A DNA stretch of 64,000 nt from Pseudooceanicola nitratireducens (GTDB lineage Bacteria > Pseudomonadota > Alphaproteobacteria > Rhodobacterales > Rhodobacteraceae): positions 748,328 through 812,327 of the forward strand of contig NZ_FNZG01000003.1 in the NCBI RefSeq assembly GCF_900109195.1, given 5' to 3'. Numbering within the stretch: position 1 is the stretch's first letter; each line of letters begins with the position of its first letter. Positions 1 through 8,437 of the stretch are shown here, in pieces. The notes under the pieces were generated by a model. It did not search any database and was not told where the DNA came from. It saw nothing but the letters and a program-made list of their open reading frames with translations. Position numbers and translations under genes: made by a program.

Positions 1-227
1 ACGCGCACCACGCCCGGCCCGCCGCTGCCCGCGCGGAAGCGCCCGCGCTGGACCCCGGCAAAGATCAGCACCGGTGCGGCCAGGATCAGCGCCCAGCCGA
101 TCCAGGCGAGGATCCCGAAGGAACTCAGCGCCCAGTACAGCCCCAGCAGACCGACGCCCGCGCCCATCAGCGCCTCGCGCCAGCGTGCGGCCCAACCGCG
201 CAGCTCGGGCCGGATCAGCGCGCTCAT
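1..227 (-). CDS. Hypothetical membrane protein, N-terminal part only
   Basis: The reading frame begins with an ATG at 227 and runs off the left edge, so only about 75 residues are visible. It starts MSALIRPELRGW and has two hydrophobic stretches (about residues 21-39 and 41-58) followed by an Arg/Gly-rich segment. Its ATG overlaps the rsmE stop codon in an ATGA arrangement, so it is probably translated in the same unit, downstream of rsmE. I do not recognise the family, and no catalytic motif is visible in this part. Confidence 0.6.
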   Translation of the reverse strand, partial: MSALIRPELRGWAARWREALMGAGVGLLGLYWALSSFGILAWIGWALILAAPVLIFAGVQRGRFRAGSGGPGVVR

Positions 228-952
228 GACCAGTCGCCCAGGCAGTCCTGCCACAGCGCCATGGCCGCCACCGCCGCCGTATCCGCCCGCAGGATCCGCG
301 GACCAAGCGACACGGGATGAGCAAAGGGCAGCGCCCGCAGCCGCTTGCGCTCTCCTTCGGAAAATCCGCCCTCGGGCCCGATGAGGATCGCCCAGGGCTG
401 GCCCGCGACGACGCCGGACAGGGCGGAGGAGCCGCCCGCGAGGGATTCATCGCAAAACATCAACTGCCGCGCCGGGTCCCAATCGGCCAGAAGCGCGTCC
501 AGCTTCACCGGTTCCGCCACCTCGGGCACATAGGTGCCACCACATTGCTCGGCCGCCTCGACGCAATGCGCCTGAAGCCGGTCCACCCGCACACGTTCGG
601 AATTGGTAAATTCCGTCAGCACCGGCAGGATCCGTCGCGCGCCCATTTCAGCGGCCTTTTCAACGATGAAATCCGTGCGCGCCTTCTTGATCGGCGCAAA
701 GATCAGCCACAGGTCCGGCACCTCGCCCTGCGGGGCCGAAAGCCCCTGGCAGGCCAGAACACCCGCCCGCTTGTTGGCCTGCACCACCTCTGTGCGCCAT
801 TCGCCGTCGCGCCCGTTGAACAGGGCCACGGCATCACCCACGCCCATGCGCATGACGTTGAAAAGATAATTGGCGTGATCGCGGTCCAGAGGAACCGTTT
901 GCCCCTGCCCCAGGGGCTGATCTACATACAGCCTGACTTTTGCTCGTTCCAT
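224..952 (-). CDS. rsmE: 16S rRNA (uracil(1498)-N3)-methyltransferase RsmE
   Basis: This is a SPOUT-class methyltransferase that uses SAM to methylate N3 of U1498 in helix 44 of 16S rRNA. An N-terminal PUA-like part (about residues 1-70, with the pattern VRLYVDQPL...HANYLFNVMR) is followed by the knotted SAM domain, whose IGPEGGFS and LGPRILRADTA motifs lie near the C-terminus. From the ATG at 952 it is 242 residues, the usual length. An in-frame start further upstream (1018) would add a Gly/Cys-rich stretch unlike the family, so I chose 952. It is divergent from ubiA with only about 12 bases between the start codons, so the promoters must lie inside the opposite genes or very close to them. 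Confidence 0.95.
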   Translation of the reverse strand: MERAKVRLYVDQPLGQGQTVPLDRDHANYLFNVMRMGVGDAVALFNGRDGEWRTEVVQANKRAGVLACQGLSAPQGEVPDLWLIFAPIKKARTDFIVEKAAEMGARRILPVLTEFTNSERVRVDRLQAHCVEAAEQCGGTYVPEVAEPVKLDALLADWDPARQLMFCDESLAGGSSALSGVVAGQPWAILIGPEGGFSEGERKRLRALPFAHPVSLGPRILRADTAAVAAMALWQDCLGDWS

Positions 953-964
953 GAGGCCCAACAT

Positions 965-1963
965 ATGTCCGCCAACGACCCGACACCAGAGGCCGCAACC
1001 ACCGAAACCGCAACCCAAACGACACAGGGAGAGGTCGCCGACGCGGTGCGCGGCAATTGGGTCGACCGCTATGCCCCCGCCTGGACGCGCCCCTACCTGC
1101 GCCTCAGCCGCGCGGACCGGCCGATCGGCACCTGGCTGCTGCTGCTGCCCTGCTGGTGGTCACTGCTGCTGGCGATGCTGTCGGACGGGCGCGCCTCACT
1201 TTCCGATCTGTGGATCGCGGTCGGCTGCGGGGCCGGGGCCTGGCTGATGCGTGGTGCGGGCTGCACCTGGAACGACATCACCGACCGCGACTTTGACGGG
1301 GCCGTGGCGCGAACCCGGTCGCGGCCGATCCCCTCGGGGCAGGTCAGCGCGAAACAGGCGGCCGTCTGGATGGCCCTGCAGGCGCTGATCGCCTTTGGCA
1401 TCTTGCTGACCTTCCCGCCCGCCGCCATCGCCCTGGGCGTGCTGTCGCTGCTGCCGGTGGCGATCTATCCCTTTGCCAAGCGGTTCACCTGGTGGCCGCA
1501 GATTTTCCTGGGCCTCGCCTTCAACTGGGGCGCGCTTCTGGCCTGGGCGGCGCATACCGGATCGCTGTCCTGGCCGCCCTTCGTCCTGTATATCGCCGGG
1601 ATCGCCTGGACCCTGTTCTACGACACGATCTATGCCCATCAGGACAAGGAAGACGACGCGCTGATCGGCGTGAAATCCACCGCCCGCCTGTTTGCAGACC
1701 AGACGCCGCGCTGGCTGCGCCGGTTCCTCGTGGCCTCGGTTGCGCTGATGGCCCTGACGGTGCTGGGCGCGATGCTGCCCGGGGCCAATCCGCTGGCGCT
1801 GGTGCTGGCGCTTGCCGGTCCCTGGGCCTTTGGCTGGCACATGGTCTGGCAGCTCCGGCGGCTCGACATCGACGACAACGACCGCTGCCTGATGCTGTTC
1901 CGCGCCAACCGCGATGCGGGCCTTCTGCCTCTGCCGTTTTTCGCCGCTGCCCTTCTGGTGTGA
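965..1963 (+). CDS. ubiA: 4-hydroxybenzoate polyprenyltransferase UbiA
   Basis: This integral membrane prenyltransferase joins the polyprenyl chain to 4-hydroxybenzoate in ubiquinone synthesis. The first Asp-rich motif is NDITDRDFDGAVARTRSRP and the second is DTIYAHQDKEDD; both bind the Mg-diphosphate. The segment RADRPIGTWLLLLPCWWS is typical of the first helix. From the ATG at 965 the protein has 332 residues, with a hydrophilic leader of about 40 residues before the first membrane helix, a little longer than the E. coli enzyme. The frame is open far upstream (to 317), but that part is antisense to rsmE and is not coding. Confidence 0.95.
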   Translation: MSANDPTPEAATTETATQTTQGEVADAVRGNWVDRYAPAWTRPYLRLSRADRPIGTWLLLLPCWWSLLLAMLSDGRASLSDLWIAVGCGAGAWLMRGAGCTWNDITDRDFDGAVARTRSRPIPSGQVSAKQAAVWMALQALIAFGILLTFPPAAIALGVLSLLPVAIYPFAKRFTWWPQIFLGLAFNWGALLAWAAHTGSLSWPPFVLYIAGIAWTLFYDTIYAHQDKEDDALIGVKSTARLFADQTPRWLRRFLVASVALMALTVLGAMLPGANPLALVLALAGPWAFGWHMVWQLRRLDIDDNDRCLMLFRANRDAGLLPLPFFAAALLV

Positions 1964-2033
1964 TTGCGCCGCAGGGGCTTTGCCCTTAAACCCGCCGCAT
2001 CGCTAAAGAACTCGCCACTACTCCGGGGCCGAC

Positions 2034-4046
2034 ATGCGTCTGTCTACAGTCACGATCCTTGGCGGCACCTTCACCGCCGCTGCCCTCCTTTCGGTGATCG
2101 TCGCCTTCTTCTCGGCCCTCGCGGTCGAACGGTCCTCGGCCGATGGCGTGCGCTACGAACTTGACCGCGAGGCGATGAACTGGGCCGATGTCACCGCCAA
2201 TGGGCTGCGCATCGAACTGACCGGCACCGCCCCGAGCGAGGCGCTGCGCTTTCGCGCCATGACCCTGGCCGGCACCGTGGTCGACGCCAGCCGCGTCATC
2301 GACGAGATGGAGGTCACCGCCTCCAAGGGCATCGCCCCGCCGCGCTTTTCCATCGAGATGCTGCGCAATGACGGCCGGCTGAACCTGATCGGCCTGATCC
2401 CCGCCTCGACCGACCGGGACGAGCTGATCGCGCGCCTGTCCAAGCTGCCCGGCGTGAACGAGGTCTCGGACCTGCTGGAAACCGCCGATTATGCCACGCC
2501 GGAAACCTGGCCGCTGACCGTCGACTATGCCATCGCCGCCCTGCGCGACCTGCCCCGGTCCAAGATTTCGCTCGCCGCCGGCGATGTCACCATCACTGCC
2601 ATGGCCAACAGCGCCGAGAAAAAGCGCCAGCTGGAAACCCAGCTGACCCGCCGCGCGCCCGGCCCCGTCGCGCTGACCCTGGATATCTCGGCCCCGCGCC
2701 CGGTGATCACGCCCTTTACCCTGCGCTACCTGATCGACGGCGACGGTGCCCGCTTTGACGCCTGTTCCGTCGACACCGAGGCCGCGCAGAAACGCATCCT
2801 GACCGCCGCCCGTGGCACCGGCTTTTCCGGCGATGCGCGCTGCACCCTCGGACTGGGCGTGCCTTCCCCGGAATGGGCCGAGGCGACAAGTTCGGCCATC
2901 CTCGCACTAGGCCGCATCGGCCAAGGCAGCGTCACCTTTTCCGACACCGACATCACCCTGATCGCCGCCGAAGCCAGCGACCGCGCCACATTCGACCGTG
3001 TCGTGGGGGAACTGGAGAACGCCCTTCCCGATGTCTTCGCCCTGCACGCCGTCTTCCCCGATGCGCAAGCCGCGACGCCCCAGGGCCCGGTGGAATTCAC
3101 CGCCATCCTCTCGCCCGAGGGCCAGGTCCAGCTGCGCGGCCGCATCCGCGATGACCTGTCCCGCGATGCCGCCGAAAGCTATGCCAAGTCGCGCTTCGGC
3201 AGTGAAAAGGTCTATTTCGCCGCCCGCATGGACGACACCCTGCCCCAGCCCTGGTCGCTGCGCGTCCTGGCGGGCATCGAGGCGCTTTCGGCGCTGAACA
3301 ACGGGGCCGTGGTCGTGCGCGAAGCCAATGTCGACGTGCGCGGCGTGACCGGCAACCAGGACGCCAGCGCCGACATCGCCCGCATCCTTTCGGAACGGCT
3401 GGGCGAAGGCGAAAACTTCTCGATCGACGTCGCCTATGACGAAAAGCTCGACCCCGAGGCCGCCCTGCCCACGCCGCAGGAATGCCTGGCCGATGTCCAG
3501 GCCATCCAGTCCAACCGCAAGATCAACTTCGAACCCGGCTCGGCCACGGTCACCGGCGACAGCCGCGTGATCCTGGACGACCTGGCCCGCGTCCTGACCT
3601 TCTGCGGCCCCGTGGCGCTGGAAATCGGCGGCCATACCGACAGCCAGGGGCGTGAATCGATGAACCTCGACCTGTCGCAGCAACGCGCCGACACCGTCCT
3701 GACCGAGCTGCGCCAGCGCCGCGTCCAGACCGGCCGTTTCGTCGCCACCGGCTTCGGGGAAACCCAGCCGATCGCCGACAACGACACCGAAGAGGGCCGC
3801 GAGGCCAACCGCCGCATCGAATTCACTCTTGTTGCCTCTGCCACCGATGAGGCCGCGGATGACGCGGCCGAAGATACGGGCACCGAATCCACCGAGACCG
3901 CCGATGAGGGCAGCGGCGACGACGTCGAAGACAACGGTGATGCGGACCCTGAAGCCTCGGATTCCTCTGGTGATTCTGCACTTGAATCCACCGATGGTTC
4001 CGACGCAGAACAGGGCAGTGCCGCGGGTCAGGAGAAGACAGAGTAA
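2034..4046 (+). CDS. OmpA-family protein with BON-like repeats and acidic tail
   Basis: The 670-residue protein has one N-terminal hydrophobic segment (about residues 7-30), then several repeats resembling BON domains (for example around 45-150, with the pattern GLRIELTGTAP...RVIDEMEV), then a C-terminal OmpA peptidoglycan-binding domain at about 490-600. The OmpA domain shows NFEPGSATV, GGHTDSQG, LSQQRADTV and the closing EANRRIEF. The last 70 residues are almost only Asp, Glu, Ser, Thr, Ala and Gly. By analogy with ArfA-like BON/OmpA proteins it probably sits in the periplasm or outer membrane and binds peptidoglycan. The next gene overlaps its stop codon (TAATG), which implies translational coupling. 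Confidence 0.85.
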   Translation: MRLSTVTILGGTFTAAALLSVIVAFFSALAVERSSADGVRYELDREAMNWADVTANGLRIELTGTAPSEALRFRAMTLAGTVVDASRVIDEMEVTASKGIAPPRFSIEMLRNDGRLNLIGLIPASTDRDELIARLSKLPGVNEVSDLLETADYATPETWPLTVDYAIAALRDLPRSKISLAAGDVTITAMANSAEKKRQLETQLTRRAPGPVALTLDISAPRPVITPFTLRYLIDGDGARFDACSVDTEAAQKRILTAARGTGFSGDARCTLGLGVPSPEWAEATSSAILALGRIGQGSVTFSDTDITLIAAEASDRATFDRVVGELENALPDVFALHAVFPDAQAATPQGPVEFTAILSPEGQVQLRGRIRDDLSRDAAESYAKSRFGSEKVYFAARMDDTLPQPWSLRVLAGIEALSALNNGAVVVREANVDVRGVTGNQDASADIARILSERLGEGENFSIDVAYDEKLDPEAALPTPQECLADVQAIQSNRKINFEPGSATVTGDSRVILDDLARVLTFCGPVALEIGGHTDSQGRESMNLDLSQQRADTVLTELRQRRVQTGRFVATGFGETQPIADNDTEEGREANRRIEFTLVASATDEAADDAAEDTGTESTETADEGSGDDVEDNGDADPEASDSSGDSALESTDGSDAEQGSAAGQEKTE

Positions 4047-4366
4047 TGAACAGAGCCGAGTTTGTGATCGCCATCGCGATCATCCTGTTTATTGCCTTTG
4101 GCCTTGGCTGGTTTGCCTATTGGCTGATCCACCGCTTCACCCGCGTTTCCAAGGCCGACATGGGCGAACTTGAGCGCATGGCGCAAGAGCTGCACGAAGC
4201 CGAAGAGATGCGCGACCAGGCCATCACCTACCTGCAGCAGCGCGAGGCCGAGCTGACCAACCAGCTGTCCCAGACCGAGGCCGAGCTTTCCGCCGCCATG
4301 GAAGGCCTGCGCGAAGCCCGCCACGAAGCCGAAGACCTGCGCACTCAGCTGGAACGCGGCCACTAA
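4046..4366 (+). CDS. Small membrane-anchored coiled-coil protein
   Basis: The 106-residue protein has one transmembrane helix (about residues 6-29). It is followed by a highly charged Glu/Gln/Arg/Leu stretch to the C-terminus with heptad-like spacing, predicted to form a long helix or coiled coil. Its ATG overlaps the TAA of the OmpA/BON gene by one base, so the two are very likely made together and may work together at the envelope. I do not recognise a named family, and there are no cysteines or catalytic motifs. Confidence 0.75.
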   Translation: MNRAEFVIAIAIILFIAFGLGWFAYWLIHRFTRVSKADMGELERMAQELHEAEEMRDQAITYLQQREAELTNQLSQTEAELSAAMEGLREARHEAEDLRTQLERGH

Positions 4367-4610
4367 CGCCGCCCCCGCCCCCGGAAATCGGCCCCTATAA
4401 CCGACCCCTGAAACCGCCCCTATCGGGCAGGCGACCAAAGCTGGAATTCTGGCGCGGTCGGCCACGGAGTCGTCCCAAGATCAGAAATCCGTCCGGATCT
4501 GGCAGGCCATGCCGTTTTTTGCACCACGTCCTGTAGAAGTGCGGCTACAGGTCATTTCACGCGATCCAAAGCTGAACCTGGCAAGCCAAGGCCCCTCGGC
4601 CCGCCCCCGC

Positions 4611-5048
4611 CTACCAGCGGGTCAGCGCCGCCTCGTCCTCGTCCTTGGCAGCAACCCAGTCGGATCCGTCCGGCCCGAGTTCCTTTTTCCAGAAAGGCGC
4701 GCGGCTTTTCAGGTAGTCCATCAGGAATTCGGCCGCCTCAAAGGCGTCCTTGCGGTGCGGCGCGGCGGTAGCGACCATCATGATCGCCTCGCCCGGCTCC
4801 AGCGGGCCGTGACGGTGGATCACCAGCACGTCGCCAAGCGACCAGCGCCCCTGCGCCTCCTCGGCGATCTTGGTGATCGCCCGTTCGGTCATGCCGGGAT
4901 AATGTTCGATCTCAAGCCGGCTCAGCCCGCCGTCCGCGCGCACGAGGCCGGAAAAACTGACCACCGCGCCCACGTCGCTATGCCCTTCGGAAAAGGCGTT
5001 CAGCTCTGCGCCCGCGTCGAATGCCGCGCTCTGCACCGCGATCCGCAT
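4611..5048 (-). CDS. moaE: Molybdopterin synthase catalytic subunit MoaE
   Basis: This is the large subunit of molybdopterin synthase, which converts cyclic pyranopterin monophosphate to molybdopterin using the MoaD thiocarboxylate. The 145 residues contain the family patterns VGAVVSFSGLVR, VLVIHRHGPLEPGE and the lysine-rich LKSRAPFWKKE, which carries active-site lysines. It follows moaD with 3 bases between stop and start, and pgsA is immediately upstream of moaD, so all three form one minus-strand unit. The roughly 240 bases beyond its stop, up to the small coiled-coil gene at 4366, hold no gene or clear signal. Confidence 0.95.
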   Translation of the reverse strand: MRIAVQSAAFDAGAELNAFSEGHSDVGAVVSFSGLVRADGGLSRLEIEHYPGMTERAITKIAEEAQGRWSLGDVLVIHRHGPLEPGEAIMMVATAAPHRKDAFEAAEFLMDYLKSRAPFWKKELGPDGSDWVAAKDEDEAALTRW

Positions 5049-5051
5049 GGC

Positions 5052-5297
5052 TCAGCCCCCGGTCATGGGCGGGAAGAAGGCCACTTCGCGCACGCCCGCA
5101 AGCGGCGCATCGAAATCCGCCAGCTCCTGGTCCAGGGCGACGCGCAGGGCCGACAGATCGGCAAAGGCGGCCTCGTAGCGCTCTTCCCTCGCCTTCAGCT
5201 CCTCGACCAGCTCGGCCACTGTGGCGGCCTGGGTCTCGACCACGTCCCGCGGCTGGCCGATCCTCTCGCGCACCCATGCGAAGTAAAGAACATCCAT
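5052..5297 (-). CDS. moaD: Molybdopterin synthase sulfur carrier MoaD
   Basis: This 81-residue ubiquitin-like protein starts MDVLYFAWVRERIG and ends PPMTGG. The C-terminal Gly-Gly is adenylated and thiocarboxylated by MoeB and the sulfurtransferase system, and it then inserts into MoaE to donate sulfur. The start was placed at the ATG at 5297, which overlaps the pgsA stop codon (ATGA); longer in-frame starts lie inside pgsA. The MoaE gene follows directly. The length and the terminal Gly-Gly leave little doubt. Confidence 0.93.
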   Translation of the reverse strand: MDVLYFAWVRERIGQPRDVVETQAATVAELVEELKAREERYEAAFADLSALRVALDQELADFDAPLAGVREVAFFPPMTGG

Positions 5298-5959
5298 CAG
5301 TCTTCCCCCAGATGTGCGCGCGCCTTGCTGAAGTAATCCCAGCCGGTGATGGCCGTCAGCCCGGCGGCAAGCCAGATCAGGATCAAGCCGATGTAACCGG
5401 CCCATTCGGCCCGGACCAGCATGCCCCGGATCCCCAGGGGATCCTCTTCGCTGCCGTCCAGGATCGCCGTGATCATCGGCGCATCCATCCCGAAGACCGC
5501 CATGCCAAGCGTGGTGTTCAACCCGCCTTGGGCCAGAAGCAGCGCGATGGCGATCATCTGCACGGCCGTCTTCCACTTGGCCAGCTTGGTGACCTTCAGC
5601 GTGCCTGCCACATCGCCCAGGAATTCGCGCAGCCCCGACACAAAGACCTCTCGGAACAGGATCACCGCCCCAGGCAGGATCACCGCCACCTTCAGCGGCG
5701 ACCAGACCGCCAGCGCCAGAAGCGCCAGCGCGACCATGGCCTTGTCGGCAATCGGATCCAGCATGGTGCCGATCCGGCTGATCTGGTTCCACTTCCGCGC
5801 CAGGTAGCCGTCGATGTAATCAGTGACCGAGGCCCCGACAAACAGACCAAAGGCCAGCCAGTCCGCGTAAGGCCGCGGGATCAGCAGGAAGACAAGGATG
5901 ATCCCCGGGGCCGCCAGCAGGCGGATCAATGTGAGGATATTGGGAAGTGTCATGCGCAT
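5297..5959 (-). CDS. pgsA: CDP-diacylglycerol--glycerol-3-phosphate phosphatidyltransferase
   Basis: The enzyme makes phosphatidylglycerophosphate, the committed step to phosphatidylglycerol and cardiolipin. The CDP-alcohol phosphatidyltransferase signature DG-x2-AR-x8-G-x3-D-x3-D is present in full from about residue 50 (DGYLARKW...GTMLDPIAD). The 220 residues contain several hydrophobic helices. A good ribosome binding site (AGGAGG) lies about 6 bases before the ATG at 5959. It heads the pgsA-moaD-moaE unit, coupled by ATGA overlaps. The pairing of phospholipid and molybdopterin genes behind uvrC is the order known in related Rhodobacterales. Confidence 0.93.
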   Translation of the reverse strand: MRMTLPNILTLIRLLAAPGIILVFLLIPRPYADWLAFGLFVGASVTDYIDGYLARKWNQISRIGTMLDPIADKAMVALALLALAVWSPLKVAVILPGAVILFREVFVSGLREFLGDVAGTLKVTKLAKWKTAVQMIAIALLLAQGGLNTTLGMAVFGMDAPMITAILDGSEEDPLGIRGMLVRAEWAGYIGLILIWLAAGLTAITGWDYFSKARAHLGED

Positions 5960-6092
5960 ATCAGCCTCCTACCCTGTTCCCGACATCAGGAAAAGAACCC
6001 GAAGGTCTCACATCCCCGAATTCCCGTCCCCAGTGGCCCCGACCGCCCCGCAAGGGAAGCGCCGCAAGCGGCGCTGCAGGGGCCCTGCCCCT

Positions 6093-6115
6093 GGCGGCAT
6101 CCTTCGAATGCCGCC
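6093..6115. repeat. Stem-loop between uvrC and pgsA
   Basis: The arms GGCGGCAT and ATGCCGCC form a perfect 8-base-pair stem around a 7-base loop. It is the one closest to pgsA of three consecutive palindromes that fill the 310-base gap 5960-6269. I see no coding sequence in that gap. Confidence 0.6.
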
Positions 6116-6120
6116 ACCCC

Positions 6121-6184
6121 GGAGTATTTTCGGCAAGATGATGGGGGATCAGGACGCCCTCGATCATCTTGCCCGAAATACTCC
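6121..6184. repeat. 22-bp imperfect inverted repeat
   Basis: The left arm (6121-6142, beginning GGAGTATTTTCGGC) and the right arm (6163-6184, ending CCCGAAATACTCC) are complementary over 22 bases with a single mismatch, around a 20-base spacer. It lies downstream of uvrC and upstream of pgsA on the transcribed minus strand. It may act as a terminator, an attenuator or an RNA stabiliser. It could also be one copy of a dispersed palindromic element. Confidence 0.65.
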
Positions 6185-6197
6185 CGCCGGAGGCACC

Positions 6198-6224
6198 GGT
6201 CTGCAATCGCCCCGATTGCAGACC
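6198..6224. terminator. Strong stem-loop after uvrC
   Basis: GGTCTGCAATCG and CGATTGCAGACC form a perfect 12-base-pair stem with a loop of only three bases, about 45 bases after the uvrC stop codon. No clear T-run follows on the minus strand, so a classic intrinsic terminator is not certain. It may instead protect the 3' end of the uvrC transcript. Confidence 0.55.
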
Positions 6225-6269
6225 CATGGATCGCGTGCGCGCGGCACGCGCGCGCCTTCGGATCACCGC

Positions 6270-8141
6270 TCAGCCCTTTTCGTGGAAATGGGCATAGATC
6301 GTCTCGGCCATGGCACCGGAAATCCCCTCGACCGCCTTGAGATCCGCCAGCCCCGCCCGGCTCACTGCCTTGGCCGATCCGAAATGCGCCAGAAGCGCGC
6401 GCTTTCGGGCGGCACCGACGCCGGGCACCTCGTCCAGGGGGGTGGCCGACATGGCCTTGGCGCGCTTGGCGCGGTGTGTGCCGATGGCAAAGCGGTGCGC
6501 CTCGTCCCGCAGGCGCTGGATGAAATACAGCACCGGGTCGTTCATGCGCAGGGCAAAGGGCGGCTTGCCGGGGCGGTGGAATTCCTCTTTCCCGTGGTCG
6601 CGGTCCACGCCCTTGGCCACGCCCACCATCGGCAGGTCGGGCACGCCCTGTTCCTCTAGGATCTCCTGCACGGCCGAAACCTGCCCCGCGCCACCGTCGA
6701 TCAGCAGCAGATCAGGCCACAGGCCCTTGTCCCGTTCGGGGTCGTCTTCCAGCAGGCGGGTCAGGCGGCGGGTCAGAACCTCTTTCATCATGCCGAAGTC
6801 ATCGCCCGGGGTCAGATCCTCGCCCTTGATGTTGAACTTGCGGTACTGGTTCTTCAGGAACCCCTCTGGCCCCGCGACGATCATGCCGCCGACCGCGTTC
6901 GTCCCCATGATATGAGAGTTGTCGTAAACCTCGATCCGCTGCGGCACCAGGTCCAGGCCAAAGGCCTCTTGCACGCCCTTCAGCAGTTTGGCCTGCGTGG
7001 CGCTTTCCGACATCTTCCGGCCCAGGCTTTCGCGGGCGTTGCGGGCGGCGTTCTCGATCAGCTCGGCCTTTTCCCCCCGCTGCGGCACGGCGATCTCGAC
7101 CTTGCGGCCCAGCTTCTCGCTCAACGCCTCCTCCATCAGGTCGCTGTCCTCGATCGGATGCGACAGAAGCACCAGACGCGCCGGGTCCTTGGTGTCGTAG
7201 AACTGGCCCAGGAAGGCCTGAAGCACCTCGGCCTCGGAGACATCGGCCCCCGCGCGGGGATAGAAATCGCGGTTGCCCCAGTTCTGGTTGGCCCGGATGA
7301 AGAAGACCTGAACGCAGGCCTGCCCGCCCTCCATGTGCAGGGCGATCACATCGGCCTCGGGGGTGGTGCGCGGGTTCACGCCCTGGCTTGACTGCACATG
7401 GGTCAGCGCGCGGATCCGGTCGCGCAGGGCAGCGGCACGTTCGAACTCCATCGCCTCTGACGCGTCGGACATCTCGCGGGCCAGCTTTTCCTGAACCTGG
7501 GTCGACCGACCCTGAAGAAACCGTTCCGCATCGGCGACCGAGGCGGCATAGTCGGCCTTTGAGATCTCGCCCGTGCAGGGGGCGGAACAGCGTTTGATCT
7601 GGTACAGAAGGCAGGGGCGCGAGCGACTGGAATACATCGAATCCGAGCAATTGCGCAGCAGGAAGACCTTCTGCAGCTGGTTCAGCGTCCGGTTCACCGC
7701 CCCCGCCCCCGCGAAGGGCCCATAATAGGCCCCCTTGCGTTTCTTCGCGCCGCGGTGCTTCACGATCTGGGGAAAGTCGTGGTCCTTGGTCACCAGGATA
7801 TTGGGAAAGCTTTTGTCGTCGCGCAGAAGCACGTTGTAGCGCGGCTTGAGCTGCTTGATCAGGTTCTGTTCCAGCAGCAGCGCTTCGGTTTCCGTGCGCG
7901 TCGTCAGGAACATCATCGAGGCGGTTTCGCTGATCATCCGCGCGATCCGGCCCGAATGCTGCGATGAGGGGCGCGAATAATTCGACACCCGCGCCTTCAG
8001 GTTCCGCGCCTTGCCGACGTAGAGCACGCGGCTTTCCTCATCGAGCATGCGGTAGACCCCCGGGGACGAATCAAGCGTCGCCAGGAGAGAGGAAATCAGC
8101 GCGTAGCCGGTCAGGGATTCGGGTGTCGATGCGGTCATCAT
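6270..8141 (-). CDS. uvrC: Excinuclease ABC subunit C
   Basis: UvrC makes the two incisions in nucleotide excision repair after UvrAB has located a lesion. The N-terminal GIY-YIG nuclease domain is seen as [10 protein letters not shown]...[18 protein letters not shown] motif lies in the middle, where UvrB binds, followed by the RNase H-like nuclease domain ([28 protein letters not shown]) and C-terminal helix-hairpin-helix motifs ([16 protein letters not shown]). The start was placed at the ATG at 8141, giving 623 residues. An upstream in-frame extension to 8285 has no family similarity and lies in an AT-rich promoter-like region. No strong ribosome binding site decides between 8141 and 8138. 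Confidence 0.95.
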   Translation of the reverse strand: MMTASTPESLTGYALISSLLATLDSSPGVYRMLDEESRVLYVGKARNLKARVSNYSRPSSQHSGRIARMISETASMMFLTTRTETEALLLEQNLIKQLKPRYNVLLRDDKSFPNILVTKDHDFPQIVKHRGAKKRKGAYYGPFAGAGAVNRTLNQLQKVFLLRNCSDSMYSSRSRPCLLYQIKRCSAPCTGEISKADYAASVADAERFLQGRSTQVQEKLAREMSDASEAMEFERAAALRDRIRALTHVQSSQGVNPRTTPEADVIALHMEGGQACVQVFFIRANQNWGNRDFYPRAGADVSEAEVLQAFLGQFYDTKDPARLVLLSHPIEDSDLMEEALSEKLGRKVEIAVPQRGEKAELIENAARNARESLGRKMSESATQAKLLKGVQEAFGLDLVPQRIEVYDNSHIMGTNAVGGMIVAGPEGFLKNQYRKFNIKGEDLTPGDDFGMMKEVLTRRLTRLLEDDPERDKGLWPDLLLIDGGAGQVSAVQEILEEQGVPDLPMVGVAKGVDRDHGKEEFHRPGKPPFALRMNDPVLYFIQRLRDEAHRFAIGTHRAKRAKAMSATPLDEVPGVGAARKRALLAHFGSAKAVSRAGLADLKAVEGISGAMAETIYAHFHEKG

Positions 8142-8436
8142 ATCCAGATGGTGATTCTCACATATGGCTGCAAATTTCTGACCACTTGGACAAGGGATAA
8201 GACATCCACGACTTCTGTGGATAACTCTGAGGGCAAATTCTTTCCATTCAGAAAATCCCCTTGTAAACCGGGGCATTGCTGGCATTGCCTAAAAATTCAG
8301 CGCAAACATAACCCACTGATTTCAATCAATTCTTTTTCTTGACCGCGTCAACCAACTGAAATCATTAAAGTTTTGGTAACTCTTTTGTGACGTCCCGTCG
8401 AGAGGTGTACAACTTCCCCTTGGTCAGGCGGGAAGT
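8142..8436 (-). promoter_or_regulatory. AT-rich spacer upstream of uvrC
   Basis: These 295 non-coding bases are clearly richer in A and T than their surroundings, most of all at 8250-8400. They must hold the uvrC promoter on the minus strand. I could not pick one convincing -35/-10 pair by eye. No gene is visible here. Confidence 0.45.
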
Positions 8437-8437
8437 T
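8411..8437 (-). terminator. Stem-loop at the end of the SDR gene
   Basis: AACTTCCC and GGGAAGTT pair over 8 bases, and the stem begins inside the SDR stop codon. There is no long T-run after it on the minus strand, so termination efficiency is uncertain. It separates the SDR gene from the uvrC promoter region. Confidence 0.45.
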
